A DNA stretch of 64,000 bases from Streptomyces sp. 1-11 (GTDB lineage: Bacteria; Actinomycetota; Actinomycetes; Streptomycetales; Streptomycetaceae). The notes beneath the pieces are model-generated. The model had not been told where the DNA came from. It saw only the letters and a list, made by a program, of their open reading frames with translations, and made no database searches. Each line of letters starts with the position of its first letter. The first letter of the stretch is position 1. The position numbers and the translations under genes were made by a program. Shown piece after piece: positions 29,451-37,993 of this stretch. The stretch spans positions 682,001 to 746,000 of the forward strand of contig NZ_BJTV01000001.1 in NCBI RefSeq assembly GCF_007176755.1, read 5' to 3'.

Positions 29451-29478
29451 AGATTACCCCCGGAGTGACGCACGTCAA
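29451..29478 (-). promoter_or_regulatory. Putative S10 operon promoter
   Basis: On the minus strand TTGACG (29478-29473) and TAATCT (29456-29451) are 16 bp apart, close to the vegetative sigma-factor consensus. Transcription would start near 29444, giving a leader of about 385 nt before rpsJ. It lies 27 bp past the lipoprotein gene stop. Confidence 0.55.
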
Positions 29479-29504
29479 ACCGCCTCCGCCGCCGCTTCCC
29501 GCCC

Positions 29505-30041
29505 TCACGTGGCCGACGTCACACACCCGAGCGTGGCGAGGGTGGCGGGGAAGTAGGCGCGCATGAAGTTCTCGATGTCGGCGCGGTGGGATTGGTCGGC
29601 GAGCTTCACCTGGGGCAGCTGCAGGGTGAGGGTGAAGTAGTTGCCGCCCTTGTTCTTGCACCGTGTCTGAGCGATTGCACCATCGGTCCCCACAACGGTT
29701 TTGTAGCTGGAACGAACGCTACGCGGCTCGGTGACCCTGGAGACGGAACCTGTGTCTTCAGCCAGGTACATCAAGTCTGTTGCTACAGGCCGCCATGAGA
29801 AGCGGAAGTTCAGGATCACGTCCCTGGACGAGCGAATCAGGCAAGGGGCCGTGATCGCCTCCGCGCGAGAGAAACGGTTGTATTCGCGCCACTCACCAGT
29901 CGGAGTGCCGAGCCGGCGGGTGAGCGCCGGGTCGACGGGGGTGCCGCAAATGACCTTGGGGATCTCGCTGACTTCTGGGCGATTGCACGCCACCAGCAGC
30001 AGGGCCAGCGAGATGCCAAGGGCAGGCACGCGAACGCTCAC
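29505..30041 (-). CDS. Small lipoprotein, third gene of WXG cassette
   Basis: A 178-residue predicted lipoprotein. The N-terminus VSVRVPALGISLALLLVACN has a hydrophobic signal and lipobox LVAC, with lipidation expected at Cys19. I do not recognise the mature domain; it has three further cysteines and ends in LATLGCVTSAT. The GTG at 30041 overlaps the preceding gene's stop (GTGA, 4-nt overlap), which decides the start. It is tightly coupled to the 677-residue WXG-type gene, so it may be an envelope partner or protective protein for it (inference). Confidence 0.75.
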   Translation of the reverse strand: MSVRVPALGISLALLLVACNRPEVSEIPKVICGTPVDPALTRRLGTPTGEWREYNRFSRAEAITAPCLIRSSRDVILNFRFSWRPVATDLMYLAEDTGSVSRVTEPRSVRSSYKTVVGTDGAIAQTRCKNKGGNYFTLTLQLPQVKLADQSHRADIENFMRAYFPATLATLGCVTSAT

Positions 30042-32071
30042 TTCTTCACGACTCCGGAGACCCCCGCTGCGTGATCGATGCCATCCCCTGCTGACCTGTT
30101 GATCTCTGTCTCCGGGTCGAAGTGCGAGTCCCCGGCTGTCCGGTGCACCCTTGACCATTCATGAGAGAGAGCGATCAGCTGCTGGTTCCTATCTGAGTAG
30201 GCCTGAACATTCTCAGCCGTCTGCTTCGCGTCCAGCCTTTCCTGCTCGTCCTCCAGCCACTTCGACGTAACGTAATCGAAGCCCCCCTGCACATCCGCAC
30301 TGACCACTGGAATGTAACTGATCGCCTTGTCAAAGACAGGCTTTGCCCCAAACTCCGCTGTCTTAGGGTCACCCTGAGCCTGAATCCGGGCCTCCTCCAG
30401 GAAGCCGACGGTGCGGCCGGAGCGGCGGAGGGACTCTGCGGAATCCGTGTGATCCCCGTGGATGCCCGACACCAGCGCCTGGTTCAGGCCGCCGTTGAGG
30501 GTGCCGTAGGCGTCCTTGTCCTTGGAGATCTGCTTGGTGACCTCGAAGAGCTGGTCCTGCGGCACCGGGGACTTTGAGATGTCGATCTCGCTCATCGAGG
30601 CGTGCACCGTCTCACCGTGGTTGACCAGGATCGATGCCATGGGCCGGCGCAGAGACGGGGGGAACGAGTCGCCGCTCTCGGACAGCTGGCTGATCGCGGA
30701 CCGGAAGACCGCCTCGTTCTGCTTGGTGTGCGGCACGTAGTGCCCGTGCGCGTCGGACGGGTCGATCCCCGTGGCCGCCGCCTGCAGGGCCCTGCCGAGG
30801 CCCGCGCGGTCGTCCGCGTCGAGGCCGGCCGCGTAGGTGCTGGTCTTGTCTCCCCCGCGCTCGTGCAGGACCACGTTCCAGTCGCGGTCCTGGACCAGGT
30901 ACTTCATCCGGGCGTCCGACCCGAGGTAGTCCGCGGCCGTGCGCGGGTCGCGGCTCATGATGTCCAGCGCGCCGTCTACCGGATCGTTGGCGAACCAGCC
31001 GCCGCGCCTGCCGCTGTACCCGTGTTTCAGCTGCCAGATCCCCGGGTCCCGGCGCTCCGCCGCGATCATGTCGTCGGTCAGGTCCTCGAGCATCTTCGGC
31101 GAGTAGCCGTGGCCCTTGTGCATCAGGGTGACGAGCGACTGGTAGCCCACCGCCTTGTCCATGCGTTCGCCCTGCGCGTCCGTGGCGTAGTGCCCGGTGC
31201 CCGCGTGCCGCATGGCGGACCTCCAGCGCCGGTACCAGGCCGAGCCCGTGTCCCTCGTCGCCGTCGCCAGCGTGTCCGCGAGGCCCGACTCGATCGTCGA
31301 GTACGTGCCCGTCCCCGGCCCGCCGCGCACGTGGATCAGGTCGTTGAGCTCGTTCGTCAGGGTGATCGTGCCCGCCGCGCCCAGGTCGTCCAGCAGGGTC
31401 CGGGAGAACGCCTCGTCGTGGGCATTGTCGCGGAACGTCCGCCGCAGTTCGGCCAGTTCGCGCGGTGACAGGTGTTCGCCCCGGCCGAGTCTGCCGAGCG
31501 TCTCCTCCGCGGAGAGCGCCTCGTACCGCTCGACGTCCCCCAGCGCCCGGCCGTTGAAGCCGTGGCCGCCGACCAGCGGGTCGGAGTCGACGACCACGGC
31601 CGCGAGGGCGGTCTCGACGCCCGTGTCCGCGTCCGTCACGGCCCGCACCGCCGCGTCGACGCGGTCCTGCCAGGACCGTACGGTCGCCTCGTCCGGCTCC
31701 TTGACGTGGGCGGGGTCGGCGCCGACCCGGCCCTGCTCCGAGATCCGCATGCCGGCCGCCCGCGCCTCCTCGCACGCCGCGGTGAGCCGGCCCTTCAGCT
31801 CGGTGAACTGGGCGTGCGCGTCCCGGAGCAGCGAGGCGATCGCCTTCGCCTCCGTCTGCGCGTACCGCAGTTCCTTGAGCGTGACGCCGAAACGGCCGTG
31901 GGCCGCCTCCGCGCTCATCCCGCTCCAGGCCGGGCCCGTCGTGATGCGGTGGACGTCCCGGTGGTACGCCCGCTCCTGCTCGGCGAACTTCCCCGCCATG
32001 CCCTCCCAGCGCTCGGCGGCGCCGGTGAGGGCGGCGAGGTCGGTGCTCATGATCTCGTGGTACGTCGGCAT
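30038..32071 (-). CDS. Large WXG-type protein (possible type VII secretion-linked effector)
   Basis: 677 residues. The helical N-terminus has a WXG turn at W49-G51 (TTGPAWSGMSAEAAHGRF), followed by long coiled-coil-like stretches (EAKAIASLLRDAHAQFTELK) to about residue 160. The rest is soluble and mainly helical, with no signal peptide. It resembles a Streptomyces family that I think is catalogued as DUF6571, but I cannot confirm that. The first ATG gives MPTYHEIMSTDL; the ATG at codon 8 is an alternative. Neighbours are a 130-residue WGG protein 18 bp upstream and a lipoprotein overlapping downstream. A toxin or structural role is inference only. Confidence 0.65.
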   Translation of the reverse strand: MPTYHEIMSTDLAALTGAAERWEGMAGKFAEQERAYHRDVHRITTGPAWSGMSAEAAHGRFGVTLKELRYAQTEAKAIASLLRDAHAQFTELKGRLTAACEEARAAGMRISEQGRVGADPAHVKEPDEATVRSWQDRVDAAVRAVTDADTGVETALAAVVVDSDPLVGGHGFNGRALGDVERYEALSAEETLGRLGRGEHLSPRELAELRRTFRDNAHDEAFSRTLLDDLGAAGTITLTNELNDLIHVRGGPGTGTYSTIESGLADTLATATRDTGSAWYRRWRSAMRHAGTGHYATDAQGERMDKAVGYQSLVTLMHKGHGYSPKMLEDLTDDMIAAERRDPGIWQLKHGYSGRRGGWFANDPVDGALDIMSRDPRTAADYLGSDARMKYLVQDRDWNVVLHERGGDKTSTYAAGLDADDRAGLGRALQAAATGIDPSDAHGHYVPHTKQNEAVFRSAISQLSESGDSFPPSLRRPMASILVNHGETVHASMSEIDISKSPVPQDQLFEVTKQISKDKDAYGTLNGGLNQALVSGIHGDHTDSAESLRRSGRTVGFLEEARIQAQGDPKTAEFGAKPVFDKAISYIPVVSADVQGGFDYVTSKWLEDEQERLDAKQTAENVQAYSDRNQQLIALSHEWSRVHRTAGDSHFDPETEINRSAGDGIDHAAGVSGVVKK

Positions 32072-32089
32072 GGCCCGGCGGTTCCCCCG

Positions 32090-32482
32090 TCAGTACAGGT
32101 CGAGCGCGGACGTGCGCCGCAGCGCCGACCCGGCTGCCGCGTCCGAGTTGGTCAGGACCACGTTCGTACTGGTCAGCGCGTCCTTCTCGGCGCCCAGCCG
32201 GTCCATCAGGTTCTTCACCTGGCCGCCCCAGGCCGCGTGGGCCCTGCGCAGGGCCGGGGCGGTGAGCCAGCCGTGTCCGTCGCGCGCGCCGAAGGCCTTC
32301 ACCGCCGCCGCGGTCTCGTCGTCCGCCCACTCGCCGGCCCTGCGGGTGTCCGGCTCGATGTGGTCGTTCAGCGCCCTGGCCGCCGTCCGTTTCTCGGCGG
32401 GGGTGGACGCCAGCCGCCCCGCACCCGGGCCGTGGCCGTTGCCGCCGTGGCCGTAGCCGTAGCCTCCTGCCGGACCGTCCAC
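32090..32482 (-). CDS. Small WXG100-like protein
   Basis: 130 residues. The N-terminus is Gly/His/Tyr-rich (MDGPAGGYGYGHGGNGHG). A predicted helical pair follows, with the turn W85-G87 (AHAAWGGQVKNLMDRL) and a C-terminal helix ending ALTSTNVVLTNSDAAAG, as in ESAT-6-like proteins. The GTG at 32482 is preceded by gaggggcgag. First gene of a three-gene unit with the 677-residue WXG protein and the lipoprotein. I infer a partner or chaperone role in type VII-like export. No secretion ATPase gene is in the window. Confidence 0.6.
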   Translation of the reverse strand: MDGPAGGYGYGHGGNGHGPGAGRLASTPAEKRTAARALNDHIEPDTRRAGEWADDETAAAVKAFGARDGHGWLTAPALRRAHAAWGGQVKNLMDRLGAEKDALTSTNVVLTNSDAAAGSALRRTSALDLY

Positions 32483-32607
32483 CGCTCGCCCCTCGCCGTA
32501 TCGACGTCCACCGCCGGTACTTCAACCGGTGGACGCCGATCTTCGTCACGGGGGGTTTCACGGGCAGGGCGTTGACGTCCGGGCGTCGTCCCAGGCGGCG
32601 CCGCCGC

Positions 32608-33447
32608 TCAGCCGGCCCGCCACAGCGCCGGCACCGCCGGGGGCTCCCAGCCGGGCTGCGCCGTGTGGGCCTGGAGGCAGACGTAGCCGCGGCCCGCGTA
32701 GGTGACCCGGTCACCGGCCCGGTAGGCGGTGCCCACGGCCCAGGTGCCGCCGGCCGGCGGAGTACCGGTCGGGGTGGGGGTCGGGCCCGGGTCCTGGGGG
32801 ACGTCCAGCACGAAGTCGAAGGCCGCCTCCCGGCCGCCGTCTCCGTCGCGGACGGTCATCAGCAGCCGGGGGTCGAAGATGGTGTCGGTGTTGTTGCGGG
32901 GTTCGTTCGGGAAGTAGAGCTGCGTCGTCAGGACCGGACGGCCCGGAGCCTGCAGTTTGACGTGGATGTGCCGGGTGCGGCCGGGGTAGAGGCCGGGGAC
33001 GATCGTCGTCAGGGCGAAGGAGCCGCGCGAGTCGGTGTACTGGTGGCCGCGCAGCCGGAACCCGGTGTTGTCGTAGGCGCCGTCGTTGTCGGCCTGCCAG
33101 AAGTCCAGCAGGGCGCCGGCGACCGGGAGGCAGGCCCGGCCGAAGACATAGCCGGTCACGGTGAGCCGGGTGCCGGGCATCCCCGGTTCCAGCAGGCTGG
33201 TGCGCTGGGGCGAGTTGGGCTTGAAGTACGGGCCCTCGATCTGCTCCGGCGTGGGGTCGTCGCCGTCGTCGCAGGGCGGGGTGAGCGGCACGGACGCGCC
33301 GGTGGCGGCGAAGGTGCGGGCCAGGGCCGGGCCGCCGGCGAGCGCGACGGGGATCGCCGCGGTGGCCGCGAGCGCGGCGCGTAAGACGGTTTTGCGGGCG
33401 ACGTGGCGGGGGCGTTCGGGGTGGGGGAACTGCGTCTCGCTGTCCAT
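32608..33447 (-). CDS. Secreted intradiol ring-cleavage dioxygenase with C-terminal carbohydrate-binding module
   Basis: 279 residues. A Tat-like signal (HVARKTVLRAALAATAA, with RK in place of RR) is followed by an intradiol dioxygenase domain. The Fe(III) ligands are visible: Tyr125, Tyr154 (GLYPGRTRHIHV), His160 and His162. A Pro/Thr linker (GPTPTPTGTPPAGG) leads to a CBM5/12-like module at about 236-279 with conserved tryptophans (QPGWEPPAVPALW). It probably cleaves catechol-type aromatics outside the cell while bound to chitin or plant polymer. The start has AAGGAG upstream. Same strand as the AraC gene. Confidence 0.9.
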   Translation of the reverse strand: MDSETQFPHPERPRHVARKTVLRAALAATAAIPVALAGGPALARTFAATGASVPLTPPCDDGDDPTPEQIEGPYFKPNSPQRTSLLEPGMPGTRLTVTGYVFGRACLPVAGALLDFWQADNDGAYDNTGFRLRGHQYTDSRGSFALTTIVPGLYPGRTRHIHVKLQAPGRPVLTTQLYFPNEPRNNTDTIFDPRLLMTVRDGDGGREAAFDFVLDVPQDPGPTPTPTGTPPAGGTWAVGTAYRAGDRVTYAGRGYVCLQAHTAQPGWEPPAVPALWRAG

Positions 33448-33485
33448 GCCTGCTCCTTGTGGGGGCCGTCGGATCGGCAACGAAC

Positions 33486-35066
33486 CTAGGCGCGGGTCCC
33501 CGGGGCTTCGATGGACTGGTGGTGGCGACTGTGGTGCTTTCGCCAGTCGCCGGGGCTCGTGCCGGTCTCCCGCCGGAAGAAGCGGCAGAAGTATGCGGGG
33601 TCGTTGATGCCGACGCGGGCGGCGACCTGTCGCACCGGTAGGTCGGTGTGGGCCAGGAGCCGCTGGGCCTGGTACACCCGGGCCTCGATCAGCAGCCGGC
33701 CGGGGCTGCGGCCGGTGGCCGCGCGCACGGCCTGGGTGAGGTGGCCCGGTGTCACCCCGAGCCGTTCGGCGCACTCCCGCACCGTCCAGGCCGCCGTCTC
33801 CCGCCGGACGGTGAGCCGGACGAAGGCCTCGGCCAGGACCGCTGCCCTCTCCGGACCGCCCTCCCCCGCCGGGCTGTTTCCCCGCCCCGGTCCGGTCGCC
33901 CGGGCCGAGTCGGCCCCTGGGGACGATCCGCACCGCCGGGGCGGGCCGCCCCGTGGATCCGAACCGGCCGCCCCGGCCGCCCTCTCCCGGCCGACGACCG
34001 GCTCGGGTTCGGCCCCGCACACGGACTCGGTGACCCGCCCGGGCCCGGCCGCACGCACCGCCCCGGCGACCTGCCGCGCTTCGGCAGCCTGCTCCGCCCC
34101 TGCGACCTGCTCCGCCTCGACTACCTGCATCGTCCGGGCGACCCGCTCCGCGCCGACGACCCGCTCCGCCGCAGCACCCCGCTCCGTCTCGCCGCCCCCA
34201 TCGGGAACGCCACTCCGCTCCGCCACAGCGCCCCTTCCCGACCCGGCGCTCCCCTCGGCCCCGCCGCCCCTCGCCGACCCGGCGCTCCCCTCGGCCCCGC
34301 CGCCCCTCGCCGGCCCGGCGCCTCCCTCGGCCCCAGCGCCCCACCGCGACCCAGCGCCCCACCCCGGCCGGGCGGTCCCCCCTGCCGCGGCGGCAGCCCG
34401 CGTCACACCCTCCCTGCCCGGCCCGGTGATCCGCTCCGCCCCCACCGGCCCACCGATCCCCAGCGACCCACCAACCCCCTCCGGCCCACCGACCCCCGCC
34501 GCCCGCCGGCCGCCGTTGCTCGCGGCGGCGGCCGTTCGTGTCGTGCGGATGACGAGGACGTGCAGCAGGGCGCGCAGGACGGTCTCGTAGCCGGGAGCCC
34601 GCTGCCGGTGCTCCGACGCCAGGTCGGCCATCAGGCGGGCGGTCCGCAGGTCGTCCTCGGCGTCCAGGTCGAACCAGCAGGTGCCGCCCAGCCGCCGCAG
34701 GAGCCGGTGGTCGCCGGGGTGGTCGATCAGGAAGTCCTCGGTGAACAGGGCGAGCGTGCCGTCGAGACCCCGCTGGTCCTGCCAGCAGTGGATCTGGCCC
34801 GGCAGGATCACGGCGAGCTGCGGGGGCCGCACCGGCCACCGGGCGAGGTCGACGACGTGGGTGGCGGAGCCGGCGGTGACGTGGACGATCTCGTAGAAGG
34901 TGTGGCGGTGCGGGTGGTCGGCCCGGGACAGCGGGCCCACCTCGTCGAAGGAGCCCGCCGCGAACGGCGGCGCGTCCGGACCGGTGACCTCCAGTCGGTG
35001 CAGCGGCGGCTCTCCGGAGCGCGGGGCCGGGCAGGGGGTGCCGGGCGGGACGGTGGTGCTGCGCAT
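33486..35066 (-). CDS. AraC-family regulator with expanded low-complexity linker
   Basis: 526 residues. The N-terminal cupin-like sensor spans about 1-170 (HPHRHTFYEIVHV, LPGQIHCWQDQ). The C-terminal AraC DNA-binding domain spans about 429-526, with two helix-turn-helix units (VRECAERLGVTPGHLTQAV and VRQVAARVGINDPAYFCRFF). Between them lie ~230 residues of Gly/Ala/Glu/Arg-rich repeats, which the usual ~300-residue family member lacks. GGGGAGGATC precedes the ATG at 35066. It is upstream of the intradiol dioxygenase on the same strand and divergent from a LysR gene, so it likely controls the dioxygenase (inference). Confidence 0.85.
   Translation of the reverse strand: MRSTTVPPGTPCPAPRSGEPPLHRLEVTGPDAPPFAAGSFDEVGPLSRADHPHRHTFYEIVHVTAGSATHVVDLARWPVRPPQLAVILPGQIHCWQDQRGLDGTLALFTEDFLIDHPGDHRLLRRLGGTCWFDLDAEDDLRTARLMADLASEHRQRAPGYETVLRALLHVLVIRTTRTAAAASNGGRRAAGVGGPEGVGGSLGIGGPVGAERITGPGREGVTRAAAAAGGTARPGWGAGSRWGAGAEGGAGPARGGGAEGSAGSARGGGAEGSAGSGRGAVAERSGVPDGGGETERGAAAERVVGAERVARTMQVVEAEQVAGAEQAAEARQVAGAVRAAGPGRVTESVCGAEPEPVVGRERAAGAAGSDPRGGPPRRCGSSPGADSARATGPGRGNSPAGEGGPERAAVLAEAFVRLTVRRETAAWTVRECAERLGVTPGHLTQAVRAATGRSPGRLLIEARVYQAQRLLAHTDLPVRQVAARVGINDPAYFCRFFRRETGTSPGDWRKHHSRHHQSIEAPGTRA
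34239..34346 (-). repeat. 36-bp tandem repeat inside the AraC-regulator gene
   Basis: Units at 34239-34274 and 34275-34310 are identical, and a third at 34311-34346 is diverged. One unit encodes twelve residues of the form GGGAEGSAGSAR, so copy number changes keep the frame. The neighbouring linker is made of similar degenerate units (AEQVAGAEQAAEARQVAGA). Confidence 0.85.
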
Positions 35067-35246
35067 GATCCTCCCCAGAGCAGGTACAGACCAATCGAGG
35101 CGGGGTCACGATCCCACAGCGGCGGGCCGGCGACAATCGGTCCCGCGCCGGCGTGGACGAGGTCGGGCCACCGGTCGCACACCGCTCCCGCCACCGGTCC
35201 GTACCAACCCCTTGCCCCCTTCTCCCCCGCACCGCAAGCTCCCTTC
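35067..35246. promoter_or_regulatory. AraC/LysR divergent promoter region
   Basis: 180 bp between divergent regulator genes. The word gccaccggt occurs at 35167-35175 and 35190-35198, 23 bp apart, close to the LysR start. It is a candidate binding-site pair. No clear -10/-35 pair stood out. Confidence 0.4.
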
Positions 35247-36203
35247 ATGGAACTGGAGTTGCGGCATCTCAGGACCATCCGGACGATCGCGGAGGCGGGC
35301 AGTCTGACGCGGGCCGCGACGCTGCTCGGGCTCGCGCAGCCCGCGCTGAGCGCGCAGCTCAGGCGGATCGAACGGGCGCTGGGCGGGGCGCTGTTCGAAC
35401 GCGGCCGGCACGGCGTGCGGGCCACCGCGCTGGGCGAACTGGTACTGGAACGCACCCGCATCGTGCTGCCCGCGGTGAGCGAACTCCAGCAGGAGGCGGC
35501 CCGGTTCGCCCGGACCCGGCAGGAGCCGGAGCGGCTGCGGCTGGGCGGCACGCACGGCCCGTTGCTGGGCGCGCTGGTGGACCGGCTGGCCGAGGCCGTG
35601 CCGGGGGCCACCGTGACCACCCGCGCGTCCTGGTCCGAGCGGGAGCTGGCCGGGCTGCTGGCCGAGGGCCGGCTGGACTTCGCCCTGGCCGGCACCTGCG
35701 GCTCGGCCGCCCCGCCCGACGCCACGCACCTGGTGTGGCGGGAGATCGCGGTGGACCCGGTGTTCGTGATGCTGCCGGCCGGCCACCCGCTGGCCACGTC
35801 CGCCGAGGTGGAGCTGTCCGCGCTGGCCGGCGAGGACTGGGCGGTGGTGCCCGGAGACGGCTGCTTCGCGGACTGCTTCACCGCGGCCTGCGCACGGGCC
35901 GGGTTCGCCGCGCGCCGGATGTACGAGACGGACACCGCCTCCTGTGTGCACCTGGTGCAGGTCGGGCGGGCGGTGGGGCTGTGCCGGGCCACGTTCCCGA
36001 CGACGCCCGGCATCAGCACGCTGCCGCTGGCCGGCACCCCGCTGGTCTGGCGACACGTGCTCGGCTGGCACCCGGCGGCGCAGGCGCCCGACACCGCGGC
36101 GACCGTCCTCGCCGAGGCGCGCAGCGCGCACGCCGGGGCGGCGGCGCGCAGCGACAGCTACGCGCACTGGCTCGCGGGCAACGACCTGCCCGCCGGGGCC
36201 TGA
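35247..36203 (+). CDS. LysR-family transcriptional regulator
   Basis: 318 residues. The N-terminal helix-turn-helix (MELELRHLRTIRTIAEAGSL ... AQPALSAQLRRIERALG, residues 1-60) is a textbook LysR domain. The type-2 periplasmic-binding-like effector domain follows from about residue 90 to the end (AVDPVFVMLPAGHPLA). ATG 35247 gives the family N-terminus. The open frame upstream, running back over the AraC gene, is a shadow. Divergent from the AraC regulator; its target could be the neighbouring genes or its own promoter. Confidence 0.92.
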   Translation: MELELRHLRTIRTIAEAGSLTRAATLLGLAQPALSAQLRRIERALGGALFERGRHGVRATALGELVLERTRIVLPAVSELQQEAARFARTRQEPERLRLGGTHGPLLGALVDRLAEAVPGATVTTRASWSERELAGLLAEGRLDFALAGTCGSAAPPDATHLVWREIAVDPVFVMLPAGHPLATSAEVELSALAGEDWAVVPGDGCFADCFTAACARAGFAARRMYETDTASCVHLVQVGRAVGLCRATFPTTPGISTLPLAGTPLVWRHVLGWHPAAQAPDTAATVLAEARSAHAGAAARSDSYAHWLAGNDLPAGA

Positions 36204-36323
36204 ACACGCCTGCCCGGAAAGCGCGTTCCATAACACCGGGGCAGGGGGTCGGCCGGGTCTTACGCGGGCCGAGCGGCTCTTCCTACGGTTTCGGCACCCC
36301 ACCGAGACCGAGGAGACCCCCTC

Positions 36324-37688
36324 ATGCTCCACAGACATGCCCGGGCCGCCTGTGCCGCCGTGGCGGCGGCGGGCGCCCTGCTCGTGGCCGGGCTCAGCGG
36401 CTCCGCGAGCGCCGGCGTCCGTCCGGCTGCGCCCACCGTCCCCGGCGCGGCGCAGACCCTGCGCACCGCCGACGCCCCGCCCGCCCTGCTGCACGCGATG
36501 CGGCGGGACCTCGGCCTGAGCCTGCCGCAGGCACGGCTGCGGCTGGCGAACGAGGCCGAGGCGGGCGCCACCGCGGGGCGGCTGCGCGCGGCCCTCGGCC
36601 GGCACTTCGCCGGCGCCTGGGTCCGGGGCGCCGAGTCGGGCACCCTGACCGTGGCGACGACCGACGCCCGGGACGTGGCGGCGATCAGGGCGCGCGGCGC
36701 CCGGGCGGTGGTCGTGCGGCACTCCCTGGCCTCGCTGGACGCGGCCAAGGCCCGGCTGGACCGCGCCGCGGACCGGCGGGGCACCACTGACACCCCGGTC
36801 TGGTACGTCGACGTCCGCACGAACACCCTCGTGGTGCAGGCGGTGCGCCCCGCTGCGGTGGCGCGCCTGCTGGCCGCGGCCGGGGTGGGCCCGGCCCTGG
36901 TGCGCACCTCGAAGTTCGCCGAACGCCCGCGGCCGCTGTACGACCTGCGGGGCGGTGACGCGTACTACATCGACGGCAGCACCCGGTGCTCGATCGGTTT
37001 CCCGGTGACCCGGGGCAGCCAGCAGGGGTTCGCCTCGGCGGGTCACTGCGGCCGTGCGGGCAGCACCACCACCGGCTCCAACCGGGTGGCGCAGGGCACC
37101 TTCCAGGCGTCGGTGTTCCCCGGCAACGACATGTCGTGGGTGGCGACCAACGGCAACTGGACGGCGACCCCGTACGTCAACGGTTCGAGCGCCCAGGTCA
37201 CCGGTTCCACGCAGGCCACGGTGGGCGCGTCGGTGTGCCGGTCGGGCTCGACCACCGGCTGGCACTGCGGCACCGTGCAGCAGCTCAACGCCAGCGTGAC
37301 CTACCAGGAGGGCACCGTCAGCGGCGTCACCCGCACCTCGGTGTGCGCCGAGCCCGGCGACTCGGGCGGTTCCTTCATCTCCGGCAGCCAGGCACAGGGC
37401 GTCACCTCGGGCGGCACGGGCGACTGCACCAGCGGCGGCACGACGTACTTCCAGCCCGTCAACCCGATCCTGCAGGCCTACGGCCTCACCCTGAAGACGA
37501 CCGCGAGCGGGCCCAGCGACCCCGGCAACCCCGGTGACCCGGGCGGCGGCACCTGGTCGGCGGGCACCGTCTACCAGGCCGGCGACACGGTGACCTACGG
37601 CGGCGCCGCCTACCGCTGTCTCCAGGGCCACCAGGCGCAGCCCGGCTGGGAACCGCCGAACGTCCCAGCGCTCTGGCAGCGCGCCTGA
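36324..37688 (+). CDS. Streptogrisin-C-like serine protease with carbohydrate-binding module
   Basis: A 454-residue secreted S1-family protease made as a pre-pro-protein. The signal peptide spans about 1-30 (cut after ASA), the pro-region about 31-203, and the mature chymotrypsin-like domain about 205-390. The triad is H241 (FASAGHCG), D269 (GNDMSWV) and S347 (EPGDSGGSF). A Gly/Pro linker precedes a CBM5/12-like module at about 409-454. This architecture matches streptogrisin C. A terminator hairpin follows the gene. It shares its C-terminal module with the intradiol dioxygenase 3 kb away. Confidence 0.93.
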   Translation: MLHRHARAACAAVAAAGALLVAGLSGSASAGVRPAAPTVPGAAQTLRTADAPPALLHAMRRDLGLSLPQARLRLANEAEAGATAGRLRAALGRHFAGAWVRGAESGTLTVATTDARDVAAIRARGARAVVVRHSLASLDAAKARLDRAADRRGTTDTPVWYVDVRTNTLVVQAVRPAAVARLLAAAGVGPALVRTSKFAERPRPLYDLRGGDAYYIDGSTRCSIGFPVTRGSQQGFASAGHCGRAGSTTTGSNRVAQGTFQASVFPGNDMSWVATNGNWTATPYVNGSSAQVTGSTQATVGASVCRSGSTTGWHCGTVQQLNASVTYQEGTVSGVTRTSVCAEPGDSGGSFISGSQAQGVTSGGTGDCTSGGTTYFQPVNPILQAYGLTLKTTASGPSDPGNPGDPGGGTWSAGTVYQAGDTVTYGGAAYRCLQGHQAQPGWEPPNVPALWQRA

Positions 37689-37993
37689 CCCGACGACCAC
37701 CGCCGGGGGGAGGGGAGGCCCGGGTGCCCGTTGGTGGGCACCCGGGCCTCCCCGGTCCGTCGGCCCACCGGCCTCCCCACCCCGGTGGGCCGACGGCGCG
37801 GCTCGGATCCGACAGCTCCGCGGCGGCCCCGGACGGGTGGGCGTCGGGCCGCACCTGTCGGCCGGCAGCGGCTGCGGGACCACCGTGGGGTCGGTGTGCC
37901 ACATGCTGGAGGCAGCGCCCCGGCGGGACAGCGGGTCGGGCACGCCGGATCTTCTCGTTGCCGACGCCCGCCGGCCCGGACGGCAGCGGCGGA
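37689..37993. other. Spacer after the protease gene
   Basis: 305 bp between convergent genes. Apart from the terminator at 37714-37751 I see no gene or repeat. Confidence 0.6.
37714..37751 (+). terminator. Protease gene terminator
   Basis: A perfect 16-bp stem (ggaggcccgggtgccc / gggcacccgggcctcc) with loop gttggt begins 26 bp past the stop codon. There is no T-run, as is usual for actinobacterial terminators. Confidence 0.8.

Larger units (their letters stand above)
29060..29504 (-). other. S10 operon leader and promoter region
   Basis: 445 bp without a gene. On the minus strand it carries a promoter-like pair (29451-29478), a cctccc-ggc-gggagg hairpin near 29359-29373, and the 25-nt motif shared with the rpsL leader (29129-29153). 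A leader this long ahead of rpsJ suggests post-transcriptional control, as in other S10 operons. Confidence 0.6.

Noticed and set aside
32608..35232. A single 874-residue protein joining the dioxygenase to upstream sequence
   Set aside because: Only the C-terminal 279 residues match a family. A strong ribosome binding site precedes the ATG at 33447, and the upstream part overlaps the AraC regulator in another frame.
33648..36203. An 851-residue LysR protein with a long N-terminal extension
   Set aside because: The extension is the antisense of the AraC gene repeats. The LysR helix-turn-helix starts at the ATG at 35247.
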